Assembly (NCBI GenBank): GCA_021827255.1
Contig: JAKAWO010000017.1
Coordinates: 1 to 18,979, forward strand
DNA: 18,979 bases
Source of the DNA: Acidobacteriota bacterium
GTDB lineage: Bacteria > Acidobacteriota > Terriglobia > UBA7540
Direction of reading: 5' to 3'
Both the position numbers and the translations under genes were made by a program. Below are positions 5,517-13,469 of this stretch, one piece after another (positions within the stretch are counted from its first letter, which is position 1; each line of letters begins with the position of its first letter). The notes below the pieces were generated by a model. The model did no database searches and was not told where the DNA came from. It saw nothing but the letters and a program-made list of their open reading frames with translations.

Positions 5517-8500
5517 ATGGTGAACCGGATGAGAAGCGGCGTGAGGGTGGATCGCCTCTTGCTGATCGCAGTGCTCGTCCTCGCCGCTAACAGCGCCTAT
5601 GTTGCGGCCTACGGCACCCCGACGCTCTTCTACGTCGTCAATGCTCTTTTGCACCCCGTGCTAGGGATTCTCGCCGGCATTCTCTTTATTATTTATTTGA
5701 GACGACATTCAGAGTTCTGGCAGGCGGGCTCCGGCAAGCTCTCGGTCTTACTGCTGGCGGTGGGGGCGATTTACGGAACGTTTTTGCTTTTCGTGGGCAT
5801 GACGCGCCCGCACAGTTTGGCGCTTTACGTTCACGTTGGCTTCGCCATTGCGGGACTCTTCTTTGCGCTCGTTTGGCTTTGGGCGCGCGAGCGGGGCGCG
5901 CGCCAGCAAGACCAAGAGGCTGGGAAACCCATTCGGCGCGCTTGGCGATGGGCTGCGGTGGTGCTGCCCGCCTGCCTGATCTTCTACGCAGCCGCCGCGC
6001 TTGAGCATCACTTTTTCCCAAATCCGAACTATATCATTCGCAATCCATTGACCGCGCCTACCACGCCTTACCATGAAGGCGGCGGCCGCAACAGCCTGAT
6101 GTTTCCGAGTTCCGCCGAAAGCGCCAATGGCAAAACCATTCCGGCGGAGTTCTTCCTGAATGCGAAGAGTTGCGAGCCGTGCCACAAAGACATTTACCGC
6201 CAATGGCACAGTTCAATGCATCACTACTCATCCTTCAATAACCAATGGTATCGCAAGGCCATCGAGTATATGCAGGACACCGTGGGGATCAAGCCGTCTA
6301 TGTTGTGCGCGGGCTGCCACGATCAAGCAGTCGCGTTCACCGACATGATGCAGACGCATCCCATCCGACAAATTGAATTCACGCCGGAAGCCCAAGCGGG
6401 CCTCACCTGTGTCTCCTGCCACGCGATCGCGCGGGTTACCAGCACGATGGGGAACGGCAGCTACGTTCTGAAGTATCCTGCGCTCGACCGGCTGGTGACG
6501 AGCAAGTATTCCATCGTGCGCAAGATTGCCGACTATGCCATCGTGCTCGACCCCAAGCCGCACCGCCGCGTCTTTCTCAAGCCGTTTATGAGAAAACGCA
6601 GTGAAGTCGCCGAATTCTGCTCGCTCTGCCACAAGGTGCATCTGGATGTTCCCGACAATCATTACCGGTGGATTCGCGGCTTCGACGACTACGATCACTG
6701 GCAGGCCAGCGGCGTTTCAGGCAACAGCGCAAGATCGTTCTATTACCCGCCGGCGACGCTGACTTGCGTGAATTGCCATATGCCGCTGGTCCGCTCGCGC
6801 GATTATGGCAACATTCATGGGTACGTCAATTCCCACCGATTTGTGGCCGCGAACACGGCCGTTCCTACTTCTTACGGCGATAAACAGCAAGTCAAAGACG
6901 TGGAGAAGTTCCTAAAAGGCGCCGTCACGGTTGATCTATTCGCTATCGCGCAGGAGCCGAAAGGGGCATCGGAGCGTCCGGTGGCAGCGGGGCTGCTGGG
7001 TGGCACCCCGCAACTGTCCACCATGTTCGCCGTCGGCGAGGAATCTTCGCGTGGGCTCGAGGCCCAGCAGGTCACGGCCGTGCCTCCGGCCAAGCTGATG
7101 GCGCCCCTGAATCGAGGCGTCGCTTATCTCCGCCGAGGCGAAACCGCCCGGGTGGAGGTGGTCGTGCGCACCCGGCGGGTAGGGCATTTCTTCCCCGGAG
7201 GAACCATTGACGCCTTCGATTGCTGGGTGGAACTGAAGGCGGTGGACGACAAGGGGCATATCATTTACTGGAGCGGCGAGGTGGCTGACGACGGCCGAGG
7301 GCCGGTCGATCCAGGAGCGGATTTCTACCAATCGGTCGGGCTCGACGCAGGCGGCCATCTGATCAACAAGCGCAATGCCTGGACCGAGCACGCCCTCGTT
7401 TACGTGCACGTGATTCCGCCGGGCGCGGCGGACACGGTCCATTTTCGGGTGAAGATCCCGAAAGATTGCGGCAACAAAATCACTTTTACCGCCAAGCTGA
7501 ATTACCGCAAATTCGATTGGTGGTTCACTCAATGGGCGTTTGCGGGCGTCAGGGATCCTTATCAAAAGAATCGGCAGACGACGCCCTATTCCGATAATAC
7601 GCGCTGGATTTTCGACGGAAATCTCTCTAAAGTCTCGGCCAAGTACAAGAAAATTCCCAACGTTCCAATCGTGGTGATGTCCAGGGCGACGGCGACCGTT
7701 CCGGTGTTGCCGGCATCGGATCAACCCTTCCAGCAGAATATCAAGCTGCTGCCTCAAGACCTTTATCGCTGGAACGACTACGGCATTGGATTGCTCCTTC
7801 AAGGCGACTTGAAAGGCGCGGCGCGAGCCTTCAAGCTCGTCACCCAAATCAATCCCAAATATGCCGACGGCTGGGTGAACGTTGCGCGCGCGCTCGTTCA
7901 GGAGGGCAACGTGGATAGCGCCATTCCGTATCTCAAGACGGCTCTCGGGTTGAACCCTCGATTAGCCAGCGCCTATTACTTTATGGGGCAGGTCTATCAG
8001 ACAAAGGGAAAGTATCGGCAGGCTTACGCCGAATTCGCCAAGGCCGCCACCCTGCATCCGCAGGATCGCGTGGTAAGGAACGCGATGGGCCGCATCCTTT
8101 TCCTGGAGCGGAAGTACGCTCAGGCCGTCCAACAATTTCAGCGCACTCTCAGCATCGATCCAGAAAATCTCGGCGCCCACTATAACTTGATGCTCTGCTA
8201 TCGCGGCCTCCGGGAAAACGCCAAATCGGCTCGCGAGGAGAAGCTGTTCTTGCGTTTCAAGGCCGATGAGGCGGCGGAGTCGATTACCGGCCCTTATGAG
8301 CGCAGCCACCCCGATGACGATATCGAAGCCCAGCCGATCCACGAACACGTCTCGATCAACGAGGAGAATCCCAAGCAGATGGAGTTTTTCTGGAATTATG
8401 GCCAGCGGTGGAATTGGCTGCCGGGAAAACTGGGCGACGAACAAGAAGAGGCTTTGGCGCGCGAGGCAAAAGGCGGAAGTTACGGCTACCTTGCGGCCAT

Positions 8501-8609
8501 GCGGAAGGCAAAACTCAAGCTGCGGGCCGCGCATAAAGTCATGGTGCCGGAAAATGTTCAGGCGCGGACTCCGCCCAAGCTTGTCGTTCAGGCGGGAGCG
8601 TCTCCGTAA
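5517..8609 (+). CDS. Membrane-anchored pentaheme c-type cytochrome with C-terminal TPR repeats
   Basis: This 1030-residue protein starts with about five membrane helices (roughly 12-32, 36-60, 74-94, 99-122, 144-162), with histidines H46 and H106 in or near helices. An exported region follows with five CxxCH heme-c sites: C219, C264, C298, C368 and C417 (each first cysteine), arranged like a cytochrome c554/multiheme domain and rich in extra histidines. Residues of about 520-700 look like a beta-rich domain containing GHFFPGGT, a motif seen after multiheme domains in other cytochromes. TPR-type helical repeats cover about 747-912, and the last 120 residues are charged. An electron-transfer role at the outer face of the cytoplasmic membrane is inferred, with TPRs as a docking platform. 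Substrate and electron donor are unknown. The CRTAC1-type gene follows 99 bases downstream with a possible terminator between. The start is supported by GAGGAAGG. Confidence 0.88.
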   Translation: MVNRMRSGVRVDRLLLIAVLVLAANSAYVAAYGTPTLFYVVNALLHPVLGILAGILFIIYLRRHSEFWQAGSGKLSVLLLAVGAIYGTFLLFVGMTRPHSLALYVHVGFAIAGLFFALVWLWARERGARQQDQEAGKPIRRAWRWAAVVLPACLIFYAAAALEHHFFPNPNYIIRNPLTAPTTPYHEGGGRNSLMFPSSAESANGKTIPAEFFLNAKSCEPCHKDIYRQWHSSMHHYSSFNNQWYRKAIEYMQDTVGIKPSMLCAGCHDQAVAFTDMMQTHPIRQIEFTPEAQAGLTCVSCHAIARVTSTMGNGSYVLKYPALDRLVTSKYSIVRKIADYAIVLDPKPHRRVFLKPFMRKRSEVAEFCSLCHKVHLDVPDNHYRWIRGFDDYDHWQASGVSGNSARSFYYPPATLTCVNCHMPLVRSRDYGNIHGYVNSHRFVAANTAVPTSYGDKQQVKDVEKFLKGAVTVDLFAIAQEPKGASERPVAAGLLGGTPQLSTMFAVGEESSRGLEAQQVTAVPPAKLMAPLNRGVAYLRRGETARVEVVVRTRRVGHFFPGGTIDAFDCWVELKAVDDKGHIIYWSGEVADDGRGPVDPGADFYQSVGLDAGGHLINKRNAWTEHALVYVHVIPPGAADTVHFRVKIPKDCGNKITFTAKLNYRKFDWWFTQWAFAGVRDPYQKNRQTTPYSDNTRWIFDGNLSKVSAKYKKIPNVPIVVMSRATATVPVLPASDQPFQQNIKLLPQDLYRWNDYGIGLLLQGDLKGAARAFKLVTQINPKYADGWVNVARALVQEGNVDSAIPYLKTALGLNPRLASAYYFMGQVYQTKGKYRQAYAEFAKAATLHPQDRVVRNAMGRILFLERKYAQAVQQFQRTLSIDPENLGAHYNLMLCYRGLRENAKSAREEKLFLRFKADEAAESITGPYERSHPDDDIEAQPIHEHVSINEENPKQMEFFWNYGQRWNWLPGKLGDEQEEALAREAKGGSYGYLAAMRKAKLKLRAAHKVMVPENVQARTPPKLVVQAGASP

Positions 8610-8639
8610 ACCCAAAGCGTTGTCGGATGGCGATCGAGG

Positions 8640-8660
8640 ACCGCGGCTCGCCGCGGTTTT
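8640..8660 (+). terminator. Intrinsic terminator-like hairpin between cytochrome and CRTAC1-type genes
   Basis: ACCGCGG (8640-8646) pairs perfectly with CCGCGGT (8651-8657) around CTCG, and the right arm runs into TTTT (8657-8660), then C. It lies 30 bases after the cytochrome stop and about 48 before the next start. The stem is GC-rich, but the T-tract is short, so partial termination (lower expression of the downstream gene) or mRNA 3'-end protection is more likely than a full stop. Confidence 0.5.
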
Positions 8661-8708
8661 CCCCCCGAGCAGAATGAATCCTCCGGAAAGAAGGGTTAGT
8701 AACCATCC

Positions 8709-10415
8709 ATGAGGAGTTCCTTTTCACGCCGTGATCTCCTGAAGGGCATTGCGGCTGTGGTGGGCGTGGCGCAGGGCATGACGCCTCGACGTTGGATGGC
8801 CGCTCCGGTGCCTGAGCGGCGTTACGTGAATATCGCGCCGCGCGCGGGAATCCACTTTGTTCATAACAACGGCGCATTTGGTGACAAGTATCTTCCCGAG
8901 ACGATGGGGTCAGGGTGTGCGTTCATTGATTACAACAACGACGGCAATCCGGACGTTCTTCTGATCAATGGAACGGATTTCCCCGGCCACGTCCGCCATC
9001 CGACGACGATGCGGCTTTACCGTAACAACGGCAACGGGAGCTTTACGGACGTGACGGCCGGCGCTCACTTGAATGTCCCGATGTACGGTATGGGCGTAGC
9101 CGTCGGAGATTACGACAACGATGGCTGGGATGACATTTATGTGACCGCCCTCGGTGAAGCGCGCCTCTACCACAACGAGCACGACGGAACGTTCCAAGAC
9201 GTCACTCAGACGGCCGGCGTGAACAACACTGGCTTTGGCGCTAGCGCCGCCTGGTTCGATTACGACCGCGATGGGAAGCTGGATTTGTTTGTCTGCAATT
9301 ATGTCCAGTGGTCGGAGAAAACGGATATTTACTGCTCGCTCGATGGCCGTCACAAGTCTTATTGCACCCCCGAGGACTATAAAGGGGAGAGTTGCCGCCT
9401 GTTTCACAACCTGGGCAATGGGCGCTTCGAGGACGTCACTGAGCAAGCCGGCATTTATGACCCGACGGGGAAAAACCTTGGTGTGGCGATCATTGATTAC
9501 AACATGGACGGGTGGCCGGACATTGCGGTGTCCGACGACACGGAGCCCAATAAGCTTTACCGCAACAACCACAACGGGACTTTTACCCAGGTTTCCGTCC
9601 AGGCCGGGATCGCCTATGACGAAAATGGCGTCGCGCGCGGCGCCATGGGCATTGACGTGGCCGACTTCGACCAATCAGGCTACCCCAGCATTGCCATCGG
9701 GAATTTCTCGAATGAGATGCTGGGTCTTTACCAAAACCAGGGACACGGTTTCTTTATTGACGTTGCTCCGCAATCGGCGATCGGCCAGGACAGCCGGTTG
9801 GCCCTGACGTTCGGCCTTTTCTTTTACGACTATGACCTCGACGGCCTCCCGGACCTTTTCGCCGCCAATGGCCACATTGAGCCTGACATCGCGCGCATCC
9901 AGCCGCAGGTCACCTACGCGGAACTGCCGTTGTTGTTTCACAATGAAGGGCACGGACGCTTTCAACAAGTCGGCCGCCAAGCCGGCTTTACGCAGAAGCT
10001 GGTCGGCCGAGGGGCTGCTTACGCTGACATCAACAATGACGGCTATTTGGATGTCCTCCTAACCACCAACAACGGTCCTGCTTACCTGTTTGAGAACACG
10101 GGACCGGATACTGCGAACGCAATCCGCATCCACACGGTGGGCACGCGATCAAACCGCGATGGGATTGGGGCGGTAGTGCGCGTGCATGCGGCGAACGGAG
10201 CGAACTGGCAGACGGTGCATTCGGGTTCCAGCTATTGCTCGCAAAGCGAGCTGACGCTGACTTTTGGGCTAGGCCCGGCTCGGGAGGCTAACCGGGTTGA
10301 AATCCAATGGCCGAGCGGTCAGCATGACTCGCTCAGAGGTCTTAAAGCCAACGCAACCTACACGATTCAGGAAGGCGGCAAGATTCTCAAGGCTCGTCCC
10401 TTCCGCCGCGCTTGA
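8709..10415 (+). CDS. Tat-exported CRTAC1-family protein: FG-GAP/VCBS repeats with ASPIC/UnbV domain
   Basis: The 568-residue product begins with a twin-arginine signal (SRRDLLK, residues 6-12, then a hydrophobic stretch to about 22), so it is probably exported folded. The body is a beta-propeller-like series of calcium-binding loops of the DxDxDGxxD type: near 74-82, 134-142, 184-192, 263-271, 374-382 and 440-448, plus one degenerate copy at 319-327 (DFDQSGYPS). Residues of about 484-553 match the ASPIC/UnbV domain (DGIGAVVRV, then SGSSYCSQSE, then VEIQWPSG). FG-GAP/ASPIC proteins are mostly uncharacterised; binding or scaffolding roles are usually suggested. Being beside a TPR-bearing multiheme cytochrome suggests a shared complex outside the membrane. 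The start is ATG 8709; GGAAAGAAGGG lies 13 bases upstream, rather far. Six cysteines are scattered through the exported part. Confidence 0.93.
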   Translation: MRSSFSRRDLLKGIAAVVGVAQGMTPRRWMAAPVPERRYVNIAPRAGIHFVHNNGAFGDKYLPETMGSGCAFIDYNNDGNPDVLLINGTDFPGHVRHPTTMRLYRNNGNGSFTDVTAGAHLNVPMYGMGVAVGDYDNDGWDDIYVTALGEARLYHNEHDGTFQDVTQTAGVNNTGFGASAAWFDYDRDGKLDLFVCNYVQWSEKTDIYCSLDGRHKSYCTPEDYKGESCRLFHNLGNGRFEDVTEQAGIYDPTGKNLGVAIIDYNMDGWPDIAVSDDTEPNKLYRNNHNGTFTQVSVQAGIAYDENGVARGAMGIDVADFDQSGYPSIAIGNFSNEMLGLYQNQGHGFFIDVAPQSAIGQDSRLALTFGLFFYDYDLDGLPDLFAANGHIEPDIARIQPQVTYAELPLLFHNEGHGRFQQVGRQAGFTQKLVGRGAAYADINNDGYLDVLLTTNNGPAYLFENTGPDTANAIRIHTVGTRSNRDGIGAVVRVHAANGANWQTVHSGSSYCSQSELTLTFGLGPAREANRVEIQWPSGQHDSLRGLKANATYTIQEGGKILKARPFRRA

Positions 10416-10500
10416 TCGTCGGTTTTTGCGCGCCATGAGCGGCTTCTCCGCTGATCGCCCCGACCAGGACATCCTGTTCCCCGTTTCATGGGCGGGTTCT

Positions 10501-10508
10501 GCTAGAAT
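10501..10508 (+). promoter_or_regulatory. Extended -10 promoter directly before the MFS gene
   Basis: TGCTAGAAT (TG at 10500-10501, TAGAAT at 10503-10508) is an extended -10 match with 5 of 6 core bases. It ends 9 bases before the MFS start codon. No good -35 is visible at 16-18 bases. Transcription would start within a few bases of the ATG, giving a leaderless or near-leaderless message, which agrees with the absence of a Shine-Dalgarno sequence. Confidence 0.4.
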
Positions 10509-10517
10509 TATCGCTTC

Positions 10518-11690
10518 ATGACGTTTGCATCCAGGCAAGCTCTTCTGCTGATTCTGTTCCGCACGTCGCGCAGTATCGCCGCCGGCATGATCATGCTGGC
10601 CTTCCCTTATCTGGTCTTGAGGGTGCTCCACTATGGCCCGGTAAAGCTGGGCCTCATTTATTCCGTGGCGGCTATTGCCACGGCAGTCTTAGGGCTGCTT
10701 TTCGGTTTTCTTGCGGATACCTGGGGCCGCAAGCGGACGCTGGTGATCGTGGGCATCTTGTTGCCCGTCAGCTCGGCGCTGGTCTATCTTTCCCAGCACC
10801 TCGCCGTTCTCTTTTTGGCGGGCATTCTGGGAGGGTACTCCGCGACCGGATCGCTGATGGGCGGCGGCGTAGGCGGAGCCGCGCAGCCGATCCAAAGCGC
10901 GATCATTGCCGACCTCTCGACACTCGAAAACCGGACTAAATACTTCTCCGTTCTGACCTTTTTGAGCGGAATATTTGCCGCCCTCGGAGCTTTGTTGGCA
11001 AAGTTCTTTAGTATGGATGCGATTTTTTTGGTTGCGACCTTGATCGCGCTGGCTGGCCTGGTTTTTCTCTGGCCACTGAAAACTTCCAACGTTCGCGGCG
11101 AACTGCGGCGTTTGGATAGCAAATTTACCATCGGAAAATTCACGATTACGGGCACCCTGAATGGTTTCACGCAGGGATTGATCGTGCCTTTCCTGATCCC
11201 ATTTTTCGTCATTGTGTTCCACATTCCGAGATCGCGGATGGCGGTTGACGCATTCTGGAGCGGGGGCTTGGCGGCCGTGGCGATCTTGGCCGCGCCTTGG
11301 CTGGAGCGGCGGATGGGATTTCTTAGAAGCATGGTCTTCACGCGCGGGATCGGCGCCGCGCTGCTGGTCCTCCTTCCGTTCATCCACTACCTCGCCTTGG
11401 CCTTGGCCATCTATATTTTGACGCCGGCCCTGCGCATCATGGCGCTTCCCGTGCAGCAGACTGCGCTGACCGAAATGGTGGGTCAAACGGAGACCGGCAG
11501 GGCTCTAGGCATTAACCAAGTGGCGCGGCTGGCCTCTTCGGCAGGGGCGATTGCGCTGACCGGAACCCTGTTCGAGGCTTCAGAAATTGCCGTGCCCTTT
11601 ATGCTGTATGCCGGGTTCATGGCGGCCAACCTGCTGCTTTACGTCTATTTTTTCCGCACTAATCCCATTGATGACCGGGCTCGCGTCTGA
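10518..11690 (+). CDS. Major facilitator superfamily transporter
   Basis: The 390-residue protein is almost wholly hydrophobic, with about 11-12 predicted membrane helices, and carries MFS signature motif A between helices 2 and 3 as GFLADTWGRKR (63-73; D67, G70, R71). A glycine-rich loop, GGYSATGSLMGGGVGG, comes near residue 105. MFS proteins move small solutes with or against ion gradients. No substrate can be assigned, and drug efflux or sugar/metabolite export are both possible. The gene lies 102 bases after the CRTAC1-type gene and ends 32 bases from the convergent SIS gene, with no clear terminator between. No Shine-Dalgarno precedes the ATG; see the near-leaderless promoter. Co-transcription with the cytochrome pair is possible but not shown. 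Confidence 0.9.
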   Translation: MTFASRQALLLILFRTSRSIAAGMIMLAFPYLVLRVLHYGPVKLGLIYSVAAIATAVLGLLFGFLADTWGRKRTLVIVGILLPVSSALVYLSQHLAVLFLAGILGGYSATGSLMGGGVGGAAQPIQSAIIADLSTLENRTKYFSVLTFLSGIFAALGALLAKFFSMDAIFLVATLIALAGLVFLWPLKTSNVRGELRRLDSKFTIGKFTITGTLNGFTQGLIVPFLIPFFVIVFHIPRSRMAVDAFWSGGLAAVAILAAPWLERRMGFLRSMVFTRGIGAALLVLLPFIHYLALALAIYILTPALRIMALPVQQTALTEMVGQTETGRALGINQVARLASSAGAIALTGTLFEASEIAVPFMLYAGFMAANLLLYVYFFRTNPIDDRARV

Positions 11691-11722
11691 CTCAGCTTTT
11701 CTTTACGGCGTGCCGCGGAAGA

Positions 11723-12790
11723 TTACTCTGCGCGGAGCACTGTCTCGGCAATCCAAAATTTGCCAGGTTCGATGCCGGCGCGCGTCGCCAGTTCATTGGC
11801 CAGCAGTTGAATGATCAGCGTGTCCACCAGTGTTCCCAGGCCGAGACTGATGGGCTCGGCTCGAATCAGGCGCAGGTTGGGCGCGGCTTCGACGGCACGA
11901 TCGGCGATCAAAAGCACACGGCCCCCGTGGGCTCGGATGTCCTGTGCAAGACGGAGGAGCAGATCGGAGGGCCGAGCGCCGGTTTTACCGGGCGATTGGT
12001 TGTTGTGGGCAAAGAGGACGTAGCGGTGGTCGGGATGGATAATTTCAATTGGCCCGTGGCGGAATTGCCCTGCGCTCATCGGTTCAGCCGCTAGACGAAC
12101 CACTTCCTTGAGAGTCAAGGCTCCCTGGTAAGCCGAACAGAGGTCCGCGCCGCGCGCCATTAAAACGACATAGGGCGGATGATTGAAGAATTCGACGACA
12201 GGCGGCAGCAGGTTGTTCCGAGTCTCGATGATCCGTTCCTGAGCCTCAATGGCGCGGATCAGTGTTTGGGTTAGTGGCGCATGGTTCTTCCTCGCCAGGG
12301 CGAAAGCCAAATACATCAAAACTGCAACGGCATTGGTATAAGTCTTAGTGCTCACCGTGGCTTGCCCGCCGGCCATCATCGGCAACAACAAATCGGCGCG
12401 CCGCGCGAGCGCGCTTCGCTCGACGTTGCACACCGCCACCAGCGGCACTTTTTTGGGAATCCGCCCGATCAGGTTGACGACCTCGGCCGTCTCGCCGGAT
12501 TGCGAAACCACCACGAGCACTGTGCTCCGGCTCAGTATCTTCACGTGCTGGTGCAGCAGCTCGGCCGTCTCCCAAAGGATGGCACGGATGCCGACCCCGG
12601 TCAGGAACGCCTGCGCAGGATAGGCAGCATTAAGGGATGAACCCATCCCTGTAATGATCACGGCTGCCGGCTTAGGCGCGGCGAGGCTTTTGAGCTTTCG
12701 CAAGGAAATTGCGCCTGGACTCGTGTAGTACTTTCGAGCCATCGAAAGGGCGGCCGGCTGCTGCACAATCTCGTCCAGGAGGGAAGGCAT
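11723..12790 (-). CDS. SIS-domain sugar-phosphate protein related to the GlmS isomerase half
   Basis: Two tandem SIS domains bind phosphosugars. In GlmS this half converts fructose-6-phosphate and ammonia to glucosamine-6-phosphate; stand-alone relatives include AgaS-, FrlB- and NagB-II-type enzymes. The first domain shows GMGSS (48-52), SQSGET (96-101) and STKTYTN (147-153); the second shows KEVVRLAAEP and GQFRHGP, matching the catalytic Glu/His region of GlmS. The N-terminal glutaminase is absent, so glutamine is not the ammonia source. By eye, the C-terminal lysine that forms a Schiff base in GlmS (LAKSVTVE) is replaced by Glu349 (IAETVLRAE), which points to a different reaction, such as a deaminase, deglycase or isomerase. 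Length is 355 residues. The gene converges on the MFS gene. The Shine-Dalgarno is weak (GAGG, about 16 bases upstream). Confidence 0.9.
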   Translation of the reverse strand: MPSLLDEIVQQPAALSMARKYYTSPGAISLRKLKSLAAPKPAAVIITGMGSSLNAAYPAQAFLTGVGIRAILWETAELLHQHVKILSRSTVLVVVSQSGETAEVVNLIGRIPKKVPLVAVCNVERSALARRADLLLPMMAGGQATVSTKTYTNAVAVLMYLAFALARKNHAPLTQTLIRAIEAQERIIETRNNLLPPVVEFFNHPPYVVLMARGADLCSAYQGALTLKEVVRLAAEPMSAGQFRHGPIEIIHPDHRYVLFAHNNQSPGKTGARPSDLLLRLAQDIRAHGGRVLLIADRAVEAAPNLRLIRAEPISLGLGTLVDTLIIQLLANELATRAGIEPGKFWIAETVLRAE

Positions 12791-12975
12791 CTTTGAACCG
12801 CTTAAACCTCAGCTTTGACCGACGCACTCACGTTTTAGGATGCCCCCGGGCCAAAGGGCTCGCTCGCCGGTCTGCGCTGAGATTGTAACACTTTCTTGGG
12901 GATGCTGAATTTGTGCCCTGCGCGCGGATAAGGAGGGGCAGCTCAGAAAGATGCGATTGGCTCAGGAGGAAACGT

Positions 12976-13001
12976 GAGGGCCGGACCGAAGTCCGGCCCT
13001 C
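12976..13001 (-). terminator. Strong UUCG-loop terminator hairpin of the cold-shock gene
   Basis: GAGGGCCGGAC (12976-12986) and GTCCGGCCCTC (12991-13001) form a perfect 11-pair stem. Read on the minus strand the loop is TTCG closed by C-G, the exceptionally stable cUUCGg tetraloop. It begins 7 bases after the cold-shock stop codon and is followed on the minus strand by ACGTTTCC, only a weak T-tract. It should terminate the csp message or protect its 3' end. Confidence 0.75.
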
Positions 13002-13007
13002 GACGGT

Positions 13008-13220
13008 CTAGACGGAAACGACGTTGGCGGCTTGGAAGCCCTTGGGACCCTTGACGACTTCGAATTCCACCGTCGCGCCTTCTTGCAGGTTACGGTATCC
13101 GTCACCCTGAATAGCGGTGTAGTGGACGAAAACGTCTTCGCCACTCTGGCGCTGGATGAACCCGTAGCCTTTCGCGGCGTTAAACCACTTGACGGTGCCT
13201 TGTTCTCGATTGTTACTCAC
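13008..13220 (-). CDS. csp: CspA-family cold-shock protein
   Basis: Cold-shock proteins are small OB-fold RNA/ssDNA chaperones that melt mRNA structure. The 70-residue product has the RNA-binding motifs KGYGFI (RNP1, residues 17-22) and VFVHY (RNP2, about 30-34) and the KWFN start segment, with normal length. The start codon is GTG at 13218-13220, supported by AAGGAG (complement of 13232-13237) about 11 bases upstream. It is monocistronic: a strong hairpin lies just downstream, and upstream is a 249-base gap before the LutC-type gene that could hold a long 5' leader of the sort known for csp genes. Cold induction is known for some family members but cannot be inferred here. Confidence 0.97.
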   Translation of the reverse strand: MSNNREQGTVKWFNAAKGYGFIQRQSGEDVFVHYTAIQGDGYRNLQEGATVEFEVVKGPKGFQAANVVSV

Positions 13221-13322
13221 GTTTACTTCTACTCCTTATTTGTGATGCTGTCTGTTCGCTACCTTCTCCCACGGGCTGAAGAACACAAAATCCGCACCCT
13301 CTTGCGCGCGGCCTTTGGGCAC

Positions 13323-13342
13323 AACTCAAGGGAACTCAAGGG
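13323..13342. repeat. Perfect 2 x 10-base tandem repeat in the csp upstream region
   Basis: AACTCAAGGG occurs twice head to tail (13323-13332, 13333-13342), about 105-120 bases upstream of the csp start. It is followed by an AT-rich stretch at 13354-13363 that may carry the csp -10 region. The period is close to one helical turn, so it could be a paired protein-binding site, or simply a slippage product. Confidence 0.55.
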
Positions 13343-13469
13343 CGACAAACGCGAATATATTATGCCACAACTTGAAGGCTGGAGATTTCTTTTTTACGGG
13401 AAGGTGGATAACAGGCGTCGGTGGCCGAACATCGCCCGCTTTCAGTCGAGGGCAGAAGAAGGCCGCCGG

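Noticed and set aside
6936..7847. 303-codon frame on the minus strand
   Set aside because: Antisense to the cytochrome/TPR gene with no family-like features.
11691..11722. Possible shared bidirectional terminator between the convergent MFS and SIS genes
   Set aside because: Only CGGC/GCCG with a 2-base loop can be drawn; too weak.
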